From Candidatus Heimdallarchaeota archaeon (GTDB lineage: Archaea; Asgardarchaeota; Heimdallarchaeia; Heimdallarchaeales; Kariarchaeaceae), in assembly GCA_022574115.1 (NCBI GenBank), contig JACZSS010000227.1, positions 1 through 5,617 on the forward strand: DNA of 5,617 nucleotides. The letters are read 5' to 3'. This document shows positions 1-3,575 of this stretch, one piece after another. The first letter of the stretch is position 1; each line of letters opens with the position of its first letter. The notes below the pieces were generated by a model. The model did not search any database, was not told where the DNA came from, and worked only from the letters and a program-made list of their open reading frames with translations. The position numbers were made by a program, and so were the translations under genes.

Positions 1-155
1 ACCGTGCCGACGGCGGTAACAAACAGCTTCGACCTGCTTGGCCGCTCGGCTGCGAGCTGTTCCATATCGTTCGGGAGCTGCTCCATTAAGGGGTCCCCTC
101 TTCGAACGTCTCGATATTCGCCTTGTAGCTCGATGGTCCCGCGCCGGTCGGACAC
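1..155 (-). CDS. Partial unrecognised protein, 5' end only, runs off the window
   Basis: A minus-strand frame is open from an in-frame TGA near 211 to the window edge. Possible starts are GTG at 155 and ATG at 86; the ATG has a GAGGGG-type ribosome-binding site about 8 nt upstream. From the GTG it gives 51 residues, beginning VSDRRGTIELQGEY, passing through GDPLMEQLPNDMEQ and ending SKLFVTAVGT. I do not recognise the family. The end could be the start of a hydrophobic segment, but too little is visible to say. About 36 of 51 codons end in G or C, quite unlike the AT-rich genes after base 240, so this stretch seems to have a different origin. It is also possible that the frame is not a gene; the support is coherent codon usage and a plausible ribosome-binding site only. 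Confidence 0.35.
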   Translation of the reverse strand, partial: MSDRRGTIELQGEYRDVRRGDPLMEQLPNDMEQLAAERPSRSKLFVTAVGT

Positions 156-160
156 CTCAC

Positions 161-481
161 TTAAAGTATAACCCGTATTACCCAAAAGACGCACCCCAGC
201 GGCACATCATGCACTATGAAGGCCGATGAAAAAGGGGGTTTTCTACTCCTAACATGTTTTGCGAAGAATGATGCAGGAAGCGTCCCGGAATTATTTACGA
301 CTAGTACGTCTCCTTCATCAAATAGTTCCGCTATATCCTTCAATTCATAATGGCCAATTTCAGGTTGCTGCCTTGATGGATCAGATTTATCTATAAACAG
401 CAATTTTGCTTCTCTTCTTCGTAATCGACTTTCATTGGCAAAAGGAAATTCTTTATCCATTAATTCCACAAGTTTATTCAT
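161..481 (-). CDS. Truncated QueA-like protein (SAM:tRNA ribosyltransferase-isomerase family), N-terminal part
   Basis: QueA transfers and isomerises the ribosyl group of S-adenosylmethionine onto 7-aminomethyl-7-deazaguanine in tRNA, making epoxyqueuosine. The first 81 residues match the QueA N-terminus: the segment EGDVLVVNNSGTLPASFF (residues 56-73) corresponds to the family motif GDLLVFNNTRVIPARLF. The NNSGTLPAS version resembles a paralogous QueA-like branch with 'NTSATLPA', whose function I do not know, so true queuosine synthesis is not assured. QueA proteins are usually about 340 residues; here homology stops at Lys81 (base 239), exactly at an A5G5 run. The remaining 25 codons come from GC-rich unrelated DNA and end at a TAA at 161-163. 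The ATG at 481 is chosen because GGAGGG lies 6 nt upstream. It overlaps the end of the SDR gene by 8 nt, so the two are probably co-transcribed and translationally coupled. The truncation may be biological or an assembly artefact. Confidence 0.72.
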   Translation of the reverse strand: MNKLVELMDKEFPFANESRLRRREAKLLFIDKSDPSRQQPEIGHYELKDIAELFDEGDVLVVNNSGTLPASFFAKHVRSRKPPFSSAFIVHDVPLGCVFWVIRVIL

Positions 482-1250
482 GGTAGTCCCTCCAACTTGA
501 GCCTGATAATCGTACATCAACCAGAGGAAAACTATTTTCCAGTGCTAAGAATTCAATCATTGAATTTGCAACGTCACTGGCTTTGTACAAATCATTCGGA
601 TTAGCATCAGGTATGGCTGCTAGATGCATGTTTGTGTACATGTCACCAGGATCCAAAGCTAAAAACCGAATACCAGTTCCCTTAAGTTCTTCCTGCCATA
701 TTCTTGTCATATGATCCAATGCAGCCTTTGATACGCTATAGCTTCCCCAATTCGGATAAGCGTTGATAGCGGCATCACTTGATATATTAACAATTAAACC
801 CTTTTCTTGTAATATCATGGAGGGTAATACTGCCTTAATTAATCTAAATGGTCCAAGCAGATTTGTCTGCAGCACCGCTTCAAGGTCCTCGCATTCGGTA
901 TCTAACAATAAATTGAGGGGTGTTGGTCCTAAGCTACTGGCATTATTAATTAGCACATCAATTTCAGTTAGTTGTGCAAATACTTGTCCGCTTATTTTGT
1001 AGATCTCATTTTTATCTCCTATATCCGCCTGAACAATAATTATTTGGGGATAATCCAGCTTTAACTGGTCTAGATTTTCCTTGGTTCGAGCAACTACGGC
1101 AACTTGGGATCCATATTCTTGAAGCTGTATTGCAAGTTCCCTTCCTAAACCCGCGGTTCCCCCTGTAATCAGGACTCGCTTTCCACTCCAGAATTTGTTG
1201 ATTAAAGTCAGGCGTTGGTTTTCATCTGTTGTTTCTAAATTTCTTATCAT
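474..1250 (-). CDS. Short-chain dehydrogenase/reductase (classical SDR), NAD(P)-dependent
   Basis: A 258-residue cytoplasmic oxidoreductase with a complete classical SDR signature. The cofactor motif TGGTAGLG is at residues 29-36, Asp76 is the adenine-ring aspartate, and NNAS is at 102-105. The catalytic tetrad is Asn130, Ser158, Tyr171 and Lys175 (YSVSK), followed by the PG motif at 201-202. Arg55 after the second strand (VVAR) suggests NADPH over NADH. The substrate cannot be read from the sequence. The length is normal for the family, with about 20 extra residues before the Rossmann fold. The ATG at 1250 has no clear Shine-Dalgarno site, but a TATA-like box lies about 37 nt upstream. The stop codon overlaps the start of the QueA-like gene by 8 nt, so the two form a coupled pair and may act in the same process. 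The protein is intact, with no missing catalytic residue. Confidence 0.93.
   Translation of the reverse strand: MIRNLETTDENQRLTLINKFWSGKRVLITGGTAGLGRELAIQLQEYGSQVAVVARTKENLDQLKLDYPQIIIVQADIGDKNEIYKISGQVFAQLTEIDVLINNASSLGPTPLNLLLDTECEDLEAVLQTNLLGPFRLIKAVLPSMILQEKGLIVNISSDAAINAYPNWGSYSVSKAALDHMTRIWQEELKGTGIRFLALDPGDMYTNMHLAAIPDANPNDLYKASDVANSMIEFLALENSFPLVDVRLSGSSWRDYHE
488..493 (-). promoter_or_regulatory. Shine-Dalgarno site of the QueA-like gene
   Basis: On the minus strand GGAGGG lies 6 nt before the ATG at 481, inside the last codons of the SDR gene. It decides the start at 481 over the in-frame ATGs at 520 and 517, and it fits initiation by ribosomes that have just finished the SDR. It is the strongest ribosome-binding site correctly placed before a gene in this window. 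Confidence 0.6.
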
Positions 1251-1280
1251 AATGTGTATCTATATAATAATAAGGTATGA

Positions 1281-1292
1281 AAATTTATATAG
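1281..1292 (-). promoter_or_regulatory. TATA-like promoter box for the SDR/QueA-like unit
   Basis: On the minus strand this reads CTATATAAATTT, preceded by an A-rich stretch that could serve as a TFB-recognition element. Its centre is about 37 nt before the SDR start codon. Archaeal TATA boxes sit about 25 nt before the transcription start, which would leave a leader of only some 10 nt, in keeping with the lack of a Shine-Dalgarno site. The region is AT-rich, so a chance match is possible. Confidence 0.42.
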
Positions 1293-1352
1293 TATTTTGT
1301 TTACAAATTATACAATGTCTTATGGGATCATGCGTTAGAACGTAAGCTACTT

Positions 1353-1366
1353 TAGGATCGATCCTA
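1353..1366. repeat. 14-nt perfect palindrome in the divergent intergenic region
   Basis: TAGGATCGATCCTA is a perfect inverted repeat without a spacer. It lies about 100 nt from both the SDR start and the aldo-keto reductase start. It might be an operator for a dimeric regulator of the divergent genes. A perfect 14-mer palindrome is, however, not rare in a window of this length, so it may be chance. Confidence 0.3.
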
Positions 1367-1388
1367 TTCAAAATACACGTTAAAATTG

Positions 1389-1446
1389 CTGTCAGAATAA
1401 ACCTCTTTACCAAAGCTCTAATTAGTTACATCACACTGACAGTGAT
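1389..1446. promoter_or_regulatory. Inverted repeats before the aldo-keto reductase gene, possible operator
   Basis: CTGTCAG at 1389-1395 is the exact reverse complement of CTGACAG at 1436-1442. The second copy sits inside two further small dyads: CACTG-A-CAGTG at 1434-1444, and ATCAC at 1430-1434 with GTGAT at 1442-1446. The cluster ends about 18 nt before the ATG of the aldo-keto reductase, so it could be a regulator site or a leader hairpin. No clear TATA box was found for this gene; AATAAA near 1396-1401 is a weak candidate. Function is inferred only from position and symmetry. Confidence 0.3.
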
Positions 1447-1463
1447 TGAAATATGATATTACT

Positions 1464-2252
1464 ATGAGACTCCGAATGCACGACGGATTTGAAATACCAA
1501 CTCTCGGATTAGGTACGTGGGATATACGAGGAAATGCAGTCGCGACATCAATCACCTCTGCTCTAACTAATAACTATCGCTTGATCGATACCGCGACATA
1601 CTATCGCAATGAGTCGGAGGTCGGATCAATTTTGCAAAATCTATTCAGTTCGGGTGAGTACAATCGAACCGAAGTATTTGTCACAACCAAAGTGTGGCCC
1701 ACCGACTTTGGTACGAAAAAAACTGCCAAGTTAATCCAGCAGAGTCTCATTAAGTTGAAATTGGATTATGTAGATCTATTGCTGCTTCATTGGCCAGGGA
1801 ACAACCAGTTGGCACGTCATGAGGCTTGGAGAGTTATGTATGAGCAGCAAGGTCAAGGAAAAGTTAAATCAATTGGTGTTAGTAATTTCGATATTGATCA
1901 GCTCGAGGCCATTTTAGCTCAAACAGATGCAAAACCTGTTTTGAATCAGATATCGCTAAGCCCATTTAACTACGATCCGTCCCTAATCAAGTATTGTGAT
2001 GACAACCAAATTTTAGTAGAAGCTTACTCACCGTTGGGTCAAGGTAGGCATCTAGACAATTCGGAGCTCAAGAACCTTGCCGATAAATATGGCAAGAGCG
2101 TTGCTCAAATTCTCATCAGATGGGGGATCCAACACTCCTTTGTTGTAATTCCCAAATCTTCTCACCCCACTCGAATAAAAGAGAACATTTCAATTTTTGA
2201 CTTTTCACTGACGCGTGATGACATGAGCTTTTTGGATAATATGTCAAATTGA
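1464..2252 (+). CDS. Aldo-keto reductase (AKR superfamily), NADPH-dependent
   Basis: A soluble (alpha/beta)8-barrel oxidoreductase of 262 residues that should reduce aldehydes or ketones with NADPH; the substrate is not predictable. The start shows the family pattern IPTLGLGTW at residues 11-19. All four catalytic residues are visible: Asp42 (LIDTA), Tyr47 (YYRNE), Lys76 (TTKVW) and His109 (LLLLHWPG). SIGVSNF (136-142), NQISLSPF (161-168) and AYSPLGQG (187-194) follow, and the NADPH phosphate site is IPKSS with Lys231, Ser232 and Arg237. Length suits the small bacterial/archaeal 2,5-diketogluconate-reductase-like AKRs. I chose ATG at 1464; an in-frame TTG at 1446 would add six residues, and ATG at 1476 would still leave an intact fold. 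No Shine-Dalgarno site is evident at any of them. The gene is transcribed away from the SDR. The tyrA gene follows 88 nt later but seems to have its own promoter. Confidence 0.92.
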   Translation: MRLRMHDGFEIPTLGLGTWDIRGNAVATSITSALTNNYRLIDTATYYRNESEVGSILQNLFSSGEYNRTEVFVTTKVWPTDFGTKKTAKLIQQSLIKLKLDYVDLLLLHWPGNNQLARHEAWRVMYEQQGQGKVKSIGVSNFDIDQLEAILAQTDAKPVLNQISLSPFNYDPSLIKYCDDNQILVEAYSPLGQGRHLDNSELKNLADKYGKSVAQILIRWGIQHSFVVIPKSSHPTRIKENISIFDFSLTRDDMSFLDNMSN

Positions 2253-2298
2253 TATGCATTTTACTTTACCTCGTTGATTGAAGAATGAGAATAGAACA

Positions 2299-2308
2299 AC
2301 TATTTATG
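2299..2308 (+). promoter_or_regulatory. TATA-like promoter box for tyrA
   Basis: ACTATTTATG, centred about 37 nt before the GTG start of tyrA, is the same distance as the TATA-like box before the SDR gene. It implies a leader of about 10 nt. This supports the GTG at 2341 as the start, which otherwise has no upstream Shine-Dalgarno site. The agreement of two boxes at one spacing is suggestive, not proof. Confidence 0.38.
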
Positions 2309-2340
2309 AGTGAGAGTAGTAGATTAATTAACCTCACAGG

Positions 2341-3456
2341 GTGATATTATTTATCGAAGCAGATCTAAATGACTTACGAGACAGAATAAAAGGAATTGAC
2401 TATTCAATTGTGTCCCTGATCTCTCAGAGAATCAGTTTGGCAAAAAAGGTAGGCAAATTAAAACAGAAAGCTAATCTACCAATTAGAAATTATCAAGCGG
2501 AACGTCAAGTGTATCAGCGAATACATCGGTACGTGGAGGAATTTGATTTAGATGAAACATTTATACGTCCGATCTTTGAGCAAATTATTGCTTCATCTGT
2601 TAATGCGCAAAAAGAGGAATTGATTATTAATAAAACCAATCAAAATAAGTTAAAATTCCTACTGATAGGCGGATCGGGGAAAATGGGGTCTTGGTTCCAA
2701 AATTTTTTCATTACATCAGGATATACAGTACACATTCAGGATCCGACTTTGAAGGACAGCGATTCAACATTCTCCAAACTACCAAGTTCATTGGACTATG
2801 ATTTTATAGGCATTTGTACGCCCCTTGAATTGATTCCGTCAGTGATACAAGAACTAGTCTCTCGCAGCCCCAAAGCCATTATTTTTGAAATCGGAAGTTT
2901 GAAATCTCACATCTTAACAGATTTAGAAAATGCAAAACGAGAAAAGGTCAATATTGTTGCTTGTCATCCACTGTTTGGTCCTGATGTGACGAATTTAGAT
3001 GGTCGAAATATGGTGATTTGCGACTTTGATCTGTCCAATAAGCATCATAGGAAAATGAATGAACTATTCGAGGAGACCTCGCTAAATATTGTCTCATTAC
3101 CTCTAATTGAACATGATAGAATAATGCTCTACACGCTAGGACTGTCCCACTTCATCAACTTACTCCATGGGGAAATTTTGAGGAATTCTAATATTGCGTA
3201 CGAGGAACTGGAAATATACGCAAGCACGACATTTTTGAAGCAAGTTAACACAACCAAGGAAGTCTACTCTGAGAGTCCGGATCTTTATTTTTCCATTCAA
3301 AATATGAATGATTATAGATCAGAACTCTGGACCAAGATCATGTCATCAGTCGAGATGCTCAAAGAGGCCACCTCCGATGGAGGAATTTCTTATTTCAAAC
3401 AAATAATGGCTTCAGTTAATTCTTACTTTAACAATGAAAAGACGAATTTTGACTAG
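2341..3456 (+). CDS. tyrA: Bifunctional chorismate mutase / prephenate dehydrogenase (T-protein type)
   Basis: This cytoplasmic enzyme of 371 residues converts chorismate to prephenate and then prephenate to 4-hydroxyphenylpyruvate, the route to tyrosine. Residues 8-93 are an AroQ-type chorismate mutase: by alignment with the E. coli P-protein, active-site Arg13, Arg30, Lys41, Glu54, Ser86 and Gln90 are kept, but the arginine before Glu54 is Ala53. Residues 104-350 are the TyrA dehydrogenase: GGSGKMG at 110-116 binds the dinucleotide, Asp134 ends the second strand and favours NAD+, and His209 in CHPLFGPD is the catalytic histidine. The length and domain order match the E. coli T-protein (373 residues). 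The start is a GTG; no better ATG exists before the mutase domain. The gene ends in tandem TAG TAA stops, followed by a T5 run that might end transcription. No other aromatic-pathway gene is near, so it is probably a single-gene unit. Confidence 0.93.
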   Translation: MILFIEADLNDLRDRIKGIDYSIVSLISQRISLAKKVGKLKQKANLPIRNYQAERQVYQRIHRYVEEFDLDETFIRPIFEQIIASSVNAQKEELIINKTNQNKLKFLLIGGSGKMGSWFQNFFITSGYTVHIQDPTLKDSDSTFSKLPSSLDYDFIGICTPLELIPSVIQELVSRSPKAIIFEIGSLKSHILTDLENAKREKVNIVACHPLFGPDVTNLDGRNMVICDFDLSNKHHRKMNELFEETSLNIVSLPLIEHDRIMLYTLGLSHFINLLHGEILRNSNIAYEELEIYASTTFLKQVNTTKEVYSESPDLYFSIQNMNDYRSELWTKIMSSVEMLKEATSDGGISYFKQIMASVNSYFNNEKTNFD

Positions 3457-3575
3457 TAAATCAGTTTTTGGAGGAAACAAAACTCTTAATTCAACAGATT
3501 TCACCTTATGGCGCCCGCTATATTCTTAAAAAGTTGAAACTGCTGATCTTTAATCGAAAATTTAGAGAGATCAAA

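Noticed and set aside
91..122. TTCGAACG stretch resembling a tRNA T-loop
   Set aside because: The flanking bases do not pair as a T-arm, and no acceptor, D-arm or anticodon arm could be laid out around it.
38..229. Plus-strand frame of 63 codons starting at the contig end
   Set aside because: It is antisense to the minus-strand frame with strong third-position bias, crosses the composition change, and has no ribosome-binding site or recognisable motif.
763..1002. Plus-strand frame of 79 codons
   Set aside because: It lies wholly antisense to the SDR gene, whose catalytic motifs are all intact.
1446..1463. TTG at 1446 as the start of the aldo-keto reductase
   Set aside because: The six extra residues add nothing to the fold, and the ATG at 1464 gives the usual short lead before the IPTLGLGTW motif; the TTG is not fully excluded.
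3470..3516. Strong GGAGG site after tyrA, suggesting a small gene
   Set aside because: No start codon lies at a useful distance; the first ATG, at 3508, opens only nine codons. It is probably chance or part of the 3' untranslated region.
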